Origin: Natrinema ejinorense
GTDB taxonomy: Archaea > Halobacteriota > Halobacteria > Halobacteriales > Natrialbaceae
DNA length: 64,000 nt
Direction: 5' to 3'
Assembly: GCF_002494345.1 (NCBI RefSeq)
Contig: NZ_NXNI01000001.1
Span: 1,426,001-1,490,000 of the forward strand
Shown here: positions 16,913-25,954 of the stretch, in pieces
Layout of the letters: every line of letters starts with the position of its first letter
Position numbering within the stretch: the stretch's first letter is position 1
Notes under the pieces: model-generated
Databases searched by the model: none
What the model was told of the DNA's origin: nothing
The model's input: only the letters and a program-made list of their open reading frames with translations
Program-made: the position numbers and the translations under genes

Positions 16913-17414
16913 CGTCGCCCCCTGCGTCGGCCGTTCCGTCGTGGCCGTCCCCACCGGTCGTCCTGTCGATCCGCCGTGGAGCGAGCGGGAGGTCCGCCCG
17001 TCGCTGTCGGTCCCGTGCCCTGCTGATGATGTCGTCGACGATCGCCTCGTTGCCGATCCGATCGAAAATCAACGAGTAATAGATCGCCGCCAACGCGGGA
17101 GCCAGCCACAGGAACGCGAAGTAGACGAGCGTGGGCCTCGGAACGCCGAGCGCGTACGTGTAACTCGTCACGCCGGGGCTCCACAGCAGCCAGATCCCGG
17201 CGAGCCCGAGGACGAACATCCCGGCGAGTCCGGCCACGAGGCCGGTGTAGGGCTCGAGCAACGAGCCGCGGTGTTCGATCGACGCCGATGCGACGACGGC
17301 CAGAATGAACGCCGCCGCGACGAACGAAAACACTCGGTACAGTCCCACACTCGCGGTGACGAGTGCGCCCACTGCGAGAAGCCCGATCGCCGTCATCATC
17401 GTGTTTCGTGGCAT
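16905..17414 (-). CDS. Small membrane partner of the symporter
   Basis: This 169-residue protein has four hydrophobic segments (about 6-26, 30-45, 58-80, 96-115) and a charged C-terminal tail. It overlaps the SSS gene by 8 bases. In bacteria, SSS carriers are often paired with a small DUF3311-type membrane protein encoded immediately upstream; this gene sits in the same position, though it is longer. A helper subunit role is inferred. Confidence 0.65.
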   Translation of the reverse strand: MPRNTMMTAIGLLAVGALVTASVGLYRVFSFVAAAFILAVVASASIEHRGSLLEPYTGLVAGLAGMFVLGLAGIWLLWSPGVTSYTYALGVPRPTLVYFAFLWLAPALAAIYYSLIFDRIGNEAIVDDIISRARDRQRRADLPLAPRRIDRTTGGDGHDGTADAGGDDD

Positions 17415-17852
17415 TGCTACCCCTCAGCCGTCGTCGGACGGACCGACGGTCCGTCCCCCTCGACCTCCCCTGTCCATGGACGCGTGTCAGTCGAACTGGT
17501 ACCGACTGTCGCGCCTCCACGAGCGCCACGGCCGATTCGGTCAGTACTGGCCACGATCATGTGTAAATTGTGAAATTACGGGTGATTATTTTACTACCCA
17601 CTGATATCACAGCGCGAAGCGAGCCCCTACTTTTATTGCCGTTCGAGCGGCGTCCGTCGTCGGTCGCCGGTAACGAACGGACGGAGCGATCGGCAGCAGT
17701 CGCTGTCGATCCCGCCGTCGTCGGTGACCGCCACTGTGCACGCGCTCACCGGCTGCCAGCGAACGGGGCGGTGGCCGCATGGCTGCGTGCGATCCGTTAC
17801 TCGATGACGAGAAAACAGGGCGGCGACGATCGAGGACGCGGCGCGATCCCGT
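17415..17852. other. Gene-free stretch between the symporter operon and cmk
   Basis: No convincing coding region. An AT-rich patch (about 17565-17610) could hold promoter elements for the minus-strand symporter operon, but it is 150 bases away from the start. Nothing else recognised. Confidence 0.4.
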
Positions 17853-18464
17853 TTAGACGTCCATCGGCGGCGTCGTAAACGCCCCTTCGTCGATTTCGGG
17901 ATCGTACTCCTCGATCGCGGCTTTGACGATCGCGAACACGCCGGTCTTGCTCCAGCGTGCCGTGTTGATCTGGAGGTCGTAAAACGCCTGGTCGCCGATA
18001 TCGATCTCGTAGTAGGACTGGTATCGGCCGGCCTCGCTGACCTCGCGGACGCGCATCTCCGCCTCGGTTTCGATCCGATCGTCGATCCGCTCGAGTCGAA
18101 CGTCTTCGGGCGCGTCGAGCCAGATGCGCAGGTCCGCGCGGTCGCCCGCGAGCCACCCCGCGAGCCGGGACTCGAGAATGAACGGTTTGTTGGCCATCCC
18201 CCATTTCTCGGCGATCTGCTGGAGGCGCTCGTCGAGCGCGCGGTCGATCTCGTCGGACTCGTCGGCTTTCGCGGTGAGCTGGTTGAGGTTCATATCGCGA
18301 TCCGCGGCGAGTTCGCGGAAGATGTCCCCACCCGAGACGTACGGACAGCCGATCGCGTCGGCGAGCCGTTCACAGAGCGTGGTCGCACCACAGCCCGGCG
18401 GTCCGGAGACGGTGATGAAAAGCGTCGTGTCGATCTCCGCGCTCGAACTGTCTTGGACAGCCAT
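17853..18464 (-). CDS. cmk: Cytidylate kinase, archaeal type
   Basis: It phosphorylates CMP/dCMP with ATP. The 203-residue protein begins with a P-loop SGPPGCGATT (about 20-29), has the archaeal YVSGGDIFRELA substrate segment and lid-like Arg residues in 'RIDDRIETEAEMRVREVSEAGRY'. The P-loop has Ala where Lys is usual in many kinases (GCGATT rather than GxGKS/T); related archaeal kinases should be checked for this. The gene stands alone, with a divergent gap above. Confidence 0.85.
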   Translation of the reverse strand: MAVQDSSSAEIDTTLFITVSGPPGCGATTLCERLADAIGCPYVSGGDIFRELAADRDMNLNQLTAKADESDEIDRALDERLQQIAEKWGMANKPFILESRLAGWLAGDRADLRIWLDAPEDVRLERIDDRIETEAEMRVREVSEAGRYQSYYEIDIGDQAFYDLQINTARWSKTGVFAIVKAAIEEYDPEIDEGAFTTPPMDV

Positions 18465-18542
18465 ACGTTGATGCTCTCAGTCCGTCGTGAAAAGGTTCCG
18501 GCTACGAACTGCCGCGGGAACTCGTCGCACGCGGGCGACGAG

Positions 18543-19022
18543 CTACCCGAGCGTGAACGTGTTCTCACACTCGGTACAGGTCAGTCGGAACGCCCCCTCG
18601 TCGGTGAGTTCGAGCCCGTGGCCGATCTCCTCCTCGCACTCCTGGCAGTAGACGAGCGACTCGAGTTCCTCCCAGTCGTGTTGTGATTTGGGCGCGCCGA
18701 ATGCGAAGCCGACGACCCGATCGTCGGTGTCGTTGTAGCCCGTCTGGAAGTCGCCGGGTTCGAACCGGATCACTTCACCCTCGTCGACGACGACCTCACC
18801 CTCCTCCGTGTCGAACGTCGCGGTCCCCTCCTGGACGTAGAAGACTTCCTCCTGGTCGTAGTGGGTGTGCATCCCCCCCGAGAAGGATTCGTCGGGCTCG
18901 AGTTCGAAGTAGTTCATCGCGAAGTCGGTGAAGCCGAGCGCATCGGAGATCGGCCGTCTGACTGAGTGCACTTCCATCGGGTTGACTTCGATGTCGACGT
19001 CGTCGATCGCGACTTTCTCCAT
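18543..19022 (-). CDS. Cupin protein with C-terminal zinc ribbon
   Basis: In this 159-residue protein a cupin barrel covers about residues 35-110, with metal-binding HTHYDQEEVFYV (two His and a Glu) and a later 'RFEPGDFQTGYND' second motif. After it come CQEC (125-128) and CTEC (151-154), a zinc ribbon. Single-domain cupins often bind small ligands or act as isomerases; the ribbon suggests interaction with protein or nucleic acid. Substrate unknown. Confidence 0.8.
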   Translation of the reverse strand: MEKVAIDDVDIEVNPMEVHSVRRPISDALGFTDFAMNYFELEPDESFSGGMHTHYDQEEVFYVQEGTATFDTEEGEVVVDEGEVIRFEPGDFQTGYNDTDDRVVGFAFGAPKSQHDWEELESLVYCQECEEEIGHGLELTDEGAFRLTCTECENTFTLG

Positions 19023-19172
19023 GGTTTTACATTCGGCGTTCTATTCAAAAATCCTCTGGACGGGGAGAATTGGGTGACGCGGGGGCGATGGGTGCCACGT
19101 CGACCCTCGGCGGCTGGTCGCGATGTCGATCGAAGAGTAACGCATACGGTCGTCCAACCCGGAGGGCACCAC

Positions 19173-19694
19173 GTGAACCGCCGTACGCTACTTCGAACTG
19201 CCGGGGTAGCCGCGACCGTGGGGCTCTCGGGCTGTCTCGAGGCCCTGCAAGAGCACTACCAGGGGAGTTTTCAGGGGCTCGTTCCCATCGAGATCCACAG
19301 CGAGGCCGACCGCCACTTCGATCTCACGCTCGAGGCCTACGTCCCCGGCACGAATCGCCAGACCTACGACGAGAGTTACACCATCACGGCGAACCAGTCG
19401 GCGTCACCGCCCCATCTCGAGGCGACCGAGCAGAACTTCCGCGTGGTCAAGTACGGACGGGAGGATGACGAGGAGACCTTCCGAGAGACGACGATCACGC
19501 CGAGCACGAAGTTCGTGAACATTCGGATCACGAACGACGATCTGATACTGGACGTCGATCGGGGGAGGGAAACGGAAGCGAACGCGACCGACCCGAACGC
19601 GACGGCCCCCCGGACCACGGGCGAGTCCGGCGCGAACGAGACCGAGTCGATCGACGGCGACGGCGACCCGGCCGACACCGACACTGCCGATTGA
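19173..19694 (+). CDS. Tat-exported lipoprotein of unknown function
   Basis: From GTG 19173 the 173-residue protein begins with twin arginines and a lipobox (NRRTLLR...LSGC), typical of haloarchaeal Tat lipoproteins. The middle is a beta-rich domain of about 100 residues, the end a Thr/Asn/Asp-rich linker with N-glycosylation sequons. An upstream in-frame extension lacks signal character and is rejected. Outside-facing, membrane-attached; function not recognised. Confidence 0.75.
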   Translation: MNRRTLLRTAGVAATVGLSGCLEALQEHYQGSFQGLVPIEIHSEADRHFDLTLEAYVPGTNRQTYDESYTITANQSASPPHLEATEQNFRVVKYGREDDEETFRETTITPSTKFVNIRITNDDLILDVDRGRETEANATDPNATAPRTTGESGANETESIDGDGDPADTDTAD

Positions 19695-19767
19695 GTCCTG
19701 CTCTCGGCGGCACCCGCGCGCCGGCGACCGCCGATGGACCGAGACGCCCGTTCGATCGACGATCCCG

Positions 19768-21525
19768 TCAGGGGTACGGATGGAAGTCCCGCTCGAGCCG
19801 TGGCTCGAAGCCGAGATCCGCCGGGACGGTCCGCGCCCGCTCGCCGAAGAACGGCGTGTCGGTGAACAGCGGCTGAGCACCGGGAACGACGACCCGAACG
19901 GCCTCGAAGCCGATGTCGGCGACGTCGCGGGTCGTCAACCGTGCCCCGTAGGGCGTCAGTCCGGCAGCGGCCACCCGCGAACACAGCGTCTCGAGCCCCT
20001 CGAGACCGGTCGGAACGGGATCGGGACCGACGCTGGCCGCCGAAACCGTCCGATCGGTGTCGACGAACGCCCGCCCAGCGGCCGGGAGGGACGCGTACTC
20101 GCCGATCGCACCCCCGGCCTCGTCGGCCGCTTCGGGCCCGAGGTTCCGCAGCTCCATCCAGTTTTGCAGCGCTTCTTCGAGCGCCGATGTCGCGGCCGCC
20201 TCGGCATCCAGGTCGGCCGCGGAGCCGACGGCGAAGGCCGGCCACGGCTCCTCGCCGGGCGACATCGCGTCGGCGTCGGCGCTCGCGTCGCGGTGAACGG
20301 CGACGGCAACGACCGGGACGTCGATGTCCTGCGTGACGAGCAGCGGCGTCACGGACAACCCTTCGCTCCGGGCGCGTCGCTCGAGGCGTTCGAACGCCGG
20401 CGTCGCGACCGACAGCCCCAGCGGGTCGAACGTGGAGTACCACGCGAGCATCGTCGCGTCGCGCTCGATCACCTCCGTCAGCCCGGAGACCAGCGCGTCG
20501 ACCGTCGAGGAGCCAAGTCCCAGTCCGGTCGTGATCGCCGGAACGAGCGAGTCACCGGGCTGGGGAAACTGGACCGCCGCGGCGGGGAGGTGCGTCGGGT
20601 CGCCGGTCGCGAGGTCCTCGCCTGGCACCCAGCGATGGTCGTCGCTCGGCTCGTAGGCCGGCGCGTCGTCCGGGCGGACGAGGGCCGTCGGGGCCACGGC
20701 GCTCTCGAGGTCGTCCTCGCTCGCGTGGACGAAGTCGGCCTCGCGGTAGACGCCGGCACAGTAGCGCTCGAGTCCCTCGCCGACGGCTTTCATCAGCGCG
20801 GCGTTCCAGTCGTCGGCCACGCCGGCCGCCTGTCGCGGCGCGCTCGCGTCGCTGTAGGCGGTCGTCTCCGCGACCGTCGCCAGGTAGTAAGGGGCGGGGA
20901 ACGACTCGATCTCGCCGATGCTCGCGATCGGGCCGACCCGGTCGTCGATCGCCCCCTCTGCGTGTTCGACGGCGGCGGCGAGTTCGAGGGGGTCGGCGTC
21001 CCGACCGAGGGATCGGTCCCGGTCCGTCTCCGCACACGCACAGCCGGGAACGGGCAGGAGCCGCCGCCGAGCGTGTGGCACTTCGCGAACCTGTCCGATG
21101 ATCGACCCTTCCGCCCCCGAGAGGACGCGAACGCACTCCCGGCCGGCGACCGCACCGGCGAGTCGCGCTGCACTGCGGTCGGCCTGTGGGCCGTCGGCTC
21201 GCTCCTCGAGGTTCGACGCGACGCGAGCGCGGAGACAGTCGAAACAACCGGTCGCGGGTGCGAATCCGGAGATAGCGGCGTCGACGGCTTCGATGGGGTG
21301 GCCGCCGACCCCGCCGATCTCGACGGCGATCCAGGGCGTTCCGCCGGACCGGGCGGCCTCGGTTGCCCGGTCGAACGTCGCCGACCCCGCGACGTCGCTG
21401 ACGACTGCGAAGCGGGCGTCGTCGAGTTCCGCTGGAGCGGCGTCGCGGACACCGATATCGACATCGTCGAGCGCGGTGACGACCGCTTCGCGAACGGGAT
21501 CGTCACCCACGACGTGGACGTGCAT
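19768..21525 (-). CDS. YcaO-domain protein
   Basis: YcaO enzymes use ATP to activate amide backbones, giving azolines, thioamides or amidines. The 585-residue protein has an N-terminal dinucleotide-fold-like region (MHVHVVGDDPV..., about 1-150, ThiF/ocin-like) with CFDC, and a YcaO part with 'AVGEGLERYCAGVYRE' and 'VSGLTEVIERDATMLAWY' ATP-binding helices. The C-terminus ends in HPYP, reminiscent of the Pro-rich tail of azoline-forming YcaOs. No precursor peptide or dehydrogenase gene is adjacent, so the substrate may be a host protein. ATG 21525 is chosen; upstream is Arg/Pro-rich shadow. Confidence 0.85.
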   Translation of the reverse strand: MHVHVVGDDPVREAVVTALDDVDIGVRDAAPAELDDARFAVVSDVAGSATFDRATEAARSGGTPWIAVEIGGVGGHPIEAVDAAISGFAPATGCFDCLRARVASNLEERADGPQADRSAARLAGAVAGRECVRVLSGAEGSIIGQVREVPHARRRLLPVPGCACAETDRDRSLGRDADPLELAAAVEHAEGAIDDRVGPIASIGEIESFPAPYYLATVAETTAYSDASAPRQAAGVADDWNAALMKAVGEGLERYCAGVYREADFVHASEDDLESAVAPTALVRPDDAPAYEPSDDHRWVPGEDLATGDPTHLPAAAVQFPQPGDSLVPAITTGLGLGSSTVDALVSGLTEVIERDATMLAWYSTFDPLGLSVATPAFERLERRARSEGLSVTPLLVTQDIDVPVVAVAVHRDASADADAMSPGEEPWPAFAVGSAADLDAEAAATSALEEALQNWMELRNLGPEAADEAGGAIGEYASLPAAGRAFVDTDRTVSAASVGPDPVPTGLEGLETLCSRVAAAGLTPYGARLTTRDVADIGFEAVRVVVPGAQPLFTDTPFFGERARTVPADLGFEPRLERDFHPYP

Positions 21526-21684
21526 ACCCCTAGCTGCTGGCGCGGGCGGCAAAAGCGCCCCGCTCGAGCCGCGACGGTGTGGACCCGAGAGTGAGGCAGG
21601 GCCGAACCCGTACGGTCTACTTCGTTGCCGGTGCACCCGCAGGGTCGTCGCGATTGCACCAGTAACTCGTTACAGCGGATCGTC

Positions 21685-22923
21685 TCAGTCCTCGACGGGC
21701 GTCGCCGAATCGAGGTAGACGAGTTCGTCCCTCGCCTCGAGCAGGCGCACGCCCCAGGTGACGGTGACGGGGACGAGCGCGGTCGTGAAGACGGCGATGA
21801 AGACGAGGATCGAGAACATCGACTGGTCGATGATCCTGGCCTCGAGGGCGACCCTGGCGATGATGATTTCGACGGTCCCGCGGCCGTTCATGCCGAAGCC
21901 GACGACCAGTCCCTCGCGAGAGGAAAGCGACGTCGGCAGCGAGAACAGCCAGGAGCCGATGATCTTCCCGAGGAAGGCGATCACGACCAGCGTGGCGAGC
22001 ACGCCGAGCGAGTCGGAGAACACGTCGAACGTGATCTGGAAGCCGACGGTGACGAAGAAGACCGGCGCGAACAGCCCCATCGCGAGGTCGTACATCACCG
22101 TGTGCATGTGCTCGTAGAGCCCCGGCTCGACGTCAGCTTGCCGGAGGAACATCCCCGCCATGAAGCCGCCGATGATCATGTGCAGGTCCGCCAGCGTCGC
22201 GAGTTGAGCGAACAGCAGGGAGACGAGCAGGGCGAACGTAAACGCCGTCGTTCGATCGACGAAGCCGTATCGCTCCCGCTGGCGTTCGATGTATCGCCAC
22301 GCGATCGGCAGGAAGCGGTATCCGATGACGAGCGTCACCGCGAAGAACCCGATCGCCTGCAGGAGGATCCACCCGATCTCGGTCGGATCGAGCGTACCCG
22401 CGGTCACGTAGCTGTTGACGCCGGCGAACGCGATGAGCACCCCCACATCCGAGGCGAGCGCGCCGCCGAGTAACACGTTCGCGATCCGCGTGTCCAGGAG
22501 GTCGAGGTCGGCGAGGATTCGCGATTTCGTCGCCAGCGAGGTCGCGGCCATGGCGAGCCCGAGAAAGAGCGCCGCGCCGACGGAGACGCCGAGCCAGACG
22601 CCGGCCGCGTAGCCCAGTCCAAAGGGGATGACGAAGGCACCGAAAGCGATCAGCAGCGATTGAGGGCCGAGTTCGAACAGTTCGCGGAGATCGACCTCCA
22701 TGCCGACGTAGACCATCAGGAGGAAGACTCCGAGTTCGGCGAGGACCGAGAGCAGCTCCGACGGTCGCAAGAGTCCGAGTAACGCCGGTCCGAAGGCGAT
22801 CCCGGCGAACAGCTCGCCCATCATCGTCGGGTAGCCAAGGCGCTCGGCGAACGCGCCGAACACCCACGCGACCGACAGGACGAGCAGGAGACTGAGGATG
22901 TCGATCGAGACGGCCTCGACCAT
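21685..22923 (-). CDS. Cation:proton antiporter (CPA2/Kef type)
   Basis: The 412-residue membrane protein has about 12 segments. N-terminal 'LGYPTMMGELFAGIAFGPALLGLL' is the classic signature of CPA2 monovalent cation:proton antiporters, and 'LGGALASDVGVLIAF' carries the acidic residue of the transport site. The short tail has no RCK/TrkA-N domain. It should exchange Na+ or K+ for protons. It stands alone, with no regulatory subunit next to it. Confidence 0.85.
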   Translation of the reverse strand: MVEAVSIDILSLLLVLSVAWVFGAFAERLGYPTMMGELFAGIAFGPALLGLLRPSELLSVLAELGVFLLMVYVGMEVDLRELFELGPQSLLIAFGAFVIPFGLGYAAGVWLGVSVGAALFLGLAMAATSLATKSRILADLDLLDTRIANVLLGGALASDVGVLIAFAGVNSYVTAGTLDPTEIGWILLQAIGFFAVTLVIGYRFLPIAWRYIERQRERYGFVDRTTAFTFALLVSLLFAQLATLADLHMIIGGFMAGMFLRQADVEPGLYEHMHTVMYDLAMGLFAPVFFVTVGFQITFDVFSDSLGVLATLVVIAFLGKIIGSWLFSLPTSLSSREGLVVGFGMNGRGTVEIIIARVALEARIIDQSMFSILVFIAVFTTALVPVTVTWGVRLLEARDELVYLDSATPVED

Positions 22924-23097
22924 CCCGGTTACCCTCCCTCGTCCGGGATCGAGTGGGTGCGTCGCTGTTTCCGTCCCTCGTCTCGACAGCAGTGGCTCCA
23001 GTTCGGGTGGGTCATCGTAGTCGGGTCAGGTCGAATCGACGGTTCAAGAGTACTTCACTGGTGTGGGTACCGAACAGTACCGTCCCGCTCGTCGGCG

Positions 23098-24579
23098 TCA
23101 GTCGTCGGTGCTGGCCTCTCCTACCTCGAGGTCGTCGCCGAGGCCGGGAGCGGCCGAGCCGTCGGTGACGTCGGCTTCTCGCCAGGTACCTCGCCGGTAC
23201 CAGCCGTAGGCCAGGGCGGCACCGAAGACGTTCGAGACGGCGAAGGCGATCCAGATCCCGCGGTAGTCGATCGCCTGTGCGAGCCCGTAGGCGATCGGGA
23301 GCCGAACGAGTGCGTAGGTCACCAGGACGATGGCAGCCGCAGTGAGCGTCTTTCCGGTTCCCCGGAAGCTCCCGTTGTAGGCCCGCATCACGCCGATGAA
23401 TCCGAACGAGGGCGCGACGTACTGGAGGAACGTGACGCCGGCCTCGATGACCTGTTGGTCGTTGGTAAACACGGCGGTGATAGGTCGTGCGCCGAGCCAC
23501 GCCACGACGCCGAGCGCGCCGAGGACGACGAACATGGTTCGGGCGGCGAAGTCGGCGGCGGCTTCTGCCCGATCCGGTTTGTCGGCACCGACGTTCTGTC
23601 CCGTCATCGTCTCGACGCCGCGAGCGACCGCGATGGCCGGCAGGAAGATGACCGAGAACACGCGCGTACCGATTCCGTAGGCGGCGACGACGTAGGTCGG
23701 GAACAGCCCGACGATCACCAGGAGAAGGTTGATCGACAGGGCTCTTCCCATCCCCTCGATCGACGCGGGAAACCCGATTCCGACGAGTTTCCTGGCAAAG
23801 GTGAGATCCGGACGCATCTGTCGGAGCCGGATCTGCACGCCCCGCGTCCCGCGGAACATGATCGCCAGTCCGACGATGAGCGCGAGGGAACGGGAGAAGA
23901 CCGTCGCGATCGCCGCCCCTTCGATCCCGAGTCTGGGGAACGGTCCCCAGCCGAAGATCAGGAACGGGTCGAGGACGACGTTGAGCAAAACCGAGCCAAA
24001 CATCACCAGCATCGGCGTGATCGTGTCGCCGTAGCCCCGCATCAGCGCGATGAAGACGAAGAAGCCGAACATGAAGGGCATGCCAAGCGAGATGACCTGC
24101 ATGTAGTCGGTCGCCAGCGGCAAGACGTCCTGGGACGCCCCCAGAAGGCCGAGCAGTTCCTCGACGTACGTGTAGCCGATACCACCGAGGATCACTGCGC
24201 CCAGCAGCGACAGCGCGACGGTCTGGGAGGCCGCGTACTCGGCCTCGGATTCCTCGTCCGCGCCGATGTGCTGGGCGACGAGCACGCTCCCGGCGACCGA
24301 GAGCCCCATCCCGACCGAAATGAGCAGAAAGACCATCGGGAACGCGAAGCTGATCGCCGCCAGCGCTTCCGTACTGTACTGGCCCAGCCAGAACGTGTCG
24401 ATGAGGTTGTACGCCGTCTGCAACAGGTTCGTTACGATGATCGGCAGCGACAGGTAGAACAACGGTTTCGCGATCCCGCCCGACGTGAGGTCGAACTCCT
24501 CGCGGCCCTTGAACAGTCCGGAGAGTGGGTCCAGGATTTCCCGTTCGATCCAGCCGACGAGGCGATCGAGCAGGCTCAT
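23098..24579 (-). CDS. MATE family efflux pump
   Basis: In this 493-residue protein twelve membrane segments form two similar halves. 'LPIIVTNLLQTAYNLIDTFWLG' at the start and 'GFPASIEGMGRALSINLLLVIVG' at the second half are typical of MATE drug/sodium antiporters. The gene overlaps the TetR regulator by ATGA at 24576, so both are co-transcribed and the pump is likely repressed by it. Substrates are not predictable. Confidence 0.92.
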   Translation of the reverse strand: MSLLDRLVGWIEREILDPLSGLFKGREEFDLTSGGIAKPLFYLSLPIIVTNLLQTAYNLIDTFWLGQYSTEALAAISFAFPMVFLLISVGMGLSVAGSVLVAQHIGADEESEAEYAASQTVALSLLGAVILGGIGYTYVEELLGLLGASQDVLPLATDYMQVISLGMPFMFGFFVFIALMRGYGDTITPMLVMFGSVLLNVVLDPFLIFGWGPFPRLGIEGAAIATVFSRSLALIVGLAIMFRGTRGVQIRLRQMRPDLTFARKLVGIGFPASIEGMGRALSINLLLVIVGLFPTYVVAAYGIGTRVFSVIFLPAIAVARGVETMTGQNVGADKPDRAEAAADFAARTMFVVLGALGVVAWLGARPITAVFTNDQQVIEAGVTFLQYVAPSFGFIGVMRAYNGSFRGTGKTLTAAAIVLVTYALVRLPIAYGLAQAIDYRGIWIAFAVSNVFGAALAYGWYRRGTWREADVTDGSAAPGLGDDLEVGEASTDD

Positions 24580-25232
24580 TCGCCTGCCTCCGTCTCGTCG
24601 CCGTCCACCGTCGGATCGTTGCTATCACCTGATCCCGCGTCCCCACCGTTCGAGCCGTCCGACCGCAGGGTGTCGTCGATGTACGCGTGGACGTAGCGCT
24701 TCGTACACTCGGGTGACCGATCGACCGCGGCCGCCCGCGTCTCCGCGCCGTTGAAGATGGTGACGAGGAAGTCGGCCGTCTCCTCGGGGTCGACGTCCGC
24801 GCGGAACTCCTCCGTCTCGAGTCCGTCCGCGACGAACCCCGCGATGCGGTCTCGGAGCGCGTGGTCGAACTTGCGCAATCGCGCTCGATAGGCCTCGTTG
24901 TACGGCGACTGGGCCTTGATCTCGAGAATCGCCGTCCGGAACTCCTCGGCAGACTCCTCGTCGGACGGCGTCAGCAGTTCGTCGACGTACTCGTGGAGCC
25001 GCTGGGCCGCCGTCTCGCCGGGAACGGTTTCCGTTCGCGCTTCGAACTGATCGAGAAGATACTCCAGAAACGACTCGAGGAGGTCCTGTTTGCCCTCGAA
25101 GTGGTAGTGAAGCGTGCCCTTGGTCTTGGTCGATTCCGCGGCGATATCCTGCATCGTCAGCTCCGCGTACCCGTGCTTACAGAGTGCTCGATACGTTGCC
25201 TCCATCAGATCGTCGGTCGTCTCGTCGGTCAT
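24576..25232 (-). CDS. TetR/AcrR family repressor of the MATE pump
   Basis: The 218-residue protein has an N-terminal helix-turn-helix (about 10-55: LCKHGYAELTMQDIAAES then GTLHYHFEGKQDLLESF), the TetR signature. The remaining 150 residues are the ligand-binding helical domain with an acidic tail. It precedes the pump in an overlapping pair. A palindromic operator lies 22 bases before its ATG, so autoregulation of the pair is expected. Confidence 0.92.
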   Translation of the reverse strand: MTDETTDDLMEATYRALCKHGYAELTMQDIAAESTKTKGTLHYHFEGKQDLLESFLEYLLDQFEARTETVPGETAAQRLHEYVDELLTPSDEESAEEFRTAILEIKAQSPYNEAYRARLRKFDHALRDRIAGFVADGLETEEFRADVDPEETADFLVTIFNGAETRAAAVDRSPECTKRYVHAYIDDTLRSDGSNGGDAGSGDSNDPTVDGDETEAGE

Positions 25233-25253
25233 TCAACTGGTATCTACGCGTAC

Positions 25254-25272
25254 TTACTGACTGGTCAGTCAA
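25254..25272. promoter_or_regulatory. TetR operator palindrome
   Basis: TTACTGACTGGTCAGTCAA is an almost perfect inverted repeat centred on GACTGGTCAGTC, 22 bases upstream of the tetR ATG. Operators of this ACTGACCAGT kind are known for haloarchaeal AcrR-type repressors. It would cover the transcription start region of the tetR-MATE pair. Confidence 0.7.
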
Positions 25273-25330
25273 AAGCCCTTCGTCGCCGGATGATCGTGTT
25301 CGGTCGGGCAACACACCCGCGACAGCACCC

Positions 25331-25395
25331 ATTGAAACGGGTCACACACTGATCGCACTGCCGTCCTGGGTCGGGTGTGCAGTGACGGTCAGTAG
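25331..25395. repeat. Dispersed palindromic repeat, family A copy 2 (reverse)
   Basis: Read on the minus strand this copy has GTCACTGCACACC, GGCAGTGCGATCAGTGTGTGAC and CGTTTCAATGG, in the family order. It lies between the tetR start and the 3' end of the RNA-binding protein gene. Confidence 0.6.
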
Positions 25396-25429
25396 CTCCG
25401 ATCGCTGAGATACCGAGTGCGAGGAGAGC

Positions 25430-25879
25430 CTACCCCTGCTCGCGCAGTCGCTCGAGGACGTCTTTGGCGTTCTCGACGGCCCGTTCCTTCTTCGCGGGGT
25501 AGGCCTCGACCTTCCCGCGGAAGGTGATGCCGTCGCCGAGGCGGACATCGTCCTGAAAGGCGGCTTGCTTGTCGAGTCGCAGGAAGAGTTCGGTGTTTTC
25601 GGTGACCCGCTCGTCGAGTTCGTCGATCAGGTCGTCGAAGGACTCGAGGTCGGCCAACCGCGAGAGGACGTAGCGGACGTCGTCGGCGTTCTCGACGCGA
25701 GCCGAGAGAACGAGGATGCGGTCGCCGTAGTGACCCTCGCTCTCGGCGCGCTCGATTTCGAAGGGCTCGTCGTCGCCGTCGGGGAGGAAGGTTCGCAGCG
25801 CCTCCTCGACGCGTTTTTCGTCCTCGGTGGCGTAGCAGAACGTCCGTAAATCGACGTAGTGAAGCGGGATCTGTGGCAT
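25430..25879 (-). CDS. RNA-binding protein, predicted exosome-associated (COG1325-like)
   Basis: In this 149-residue protein the layout of alternating strands and helices, with 'PLHYVDLRTFCYATEDEKRV' at the start and 'RLDKQAAFQDDVRLGDGI.FRGKVEAYP' near the end, is that of the archaeal COG1325 family. That family is predicted to bind RNA and to be linked with exosome genes. The tail is Lys/Glu-rich. A second small gene follows upstream on the same strand with a 75-base gap. Confidence 0.8.
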   Translation of the reverse strand: MPQIPLHYVDLRTFCYATEDEKRVEEALRTFLPDGDDEPFEIERAESEGHYGDRILVLSARVENADDVRYVLSRLADLESFDDLIDELDERVTENTELFLRLDKQAAFQDDVRLGDGITFRGKVEAYPAKKERAVENAKDVLERLREQG

Positions 25880-25954
25880 CTGCGGTTCGAAAGTGGCTGG
25901 GTGTGTCGCGGTAGTGACGGGTGCGGGGCGCGAGAGACGACCCGCGAGTGGTGG

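Noticed and set aside
18750-18780. GGTTCGAACC string resembling a tRNA T arm
   Set aside because: It lies inside the cupin coding sequence and no acceptor or anticodon stem surrounds it.
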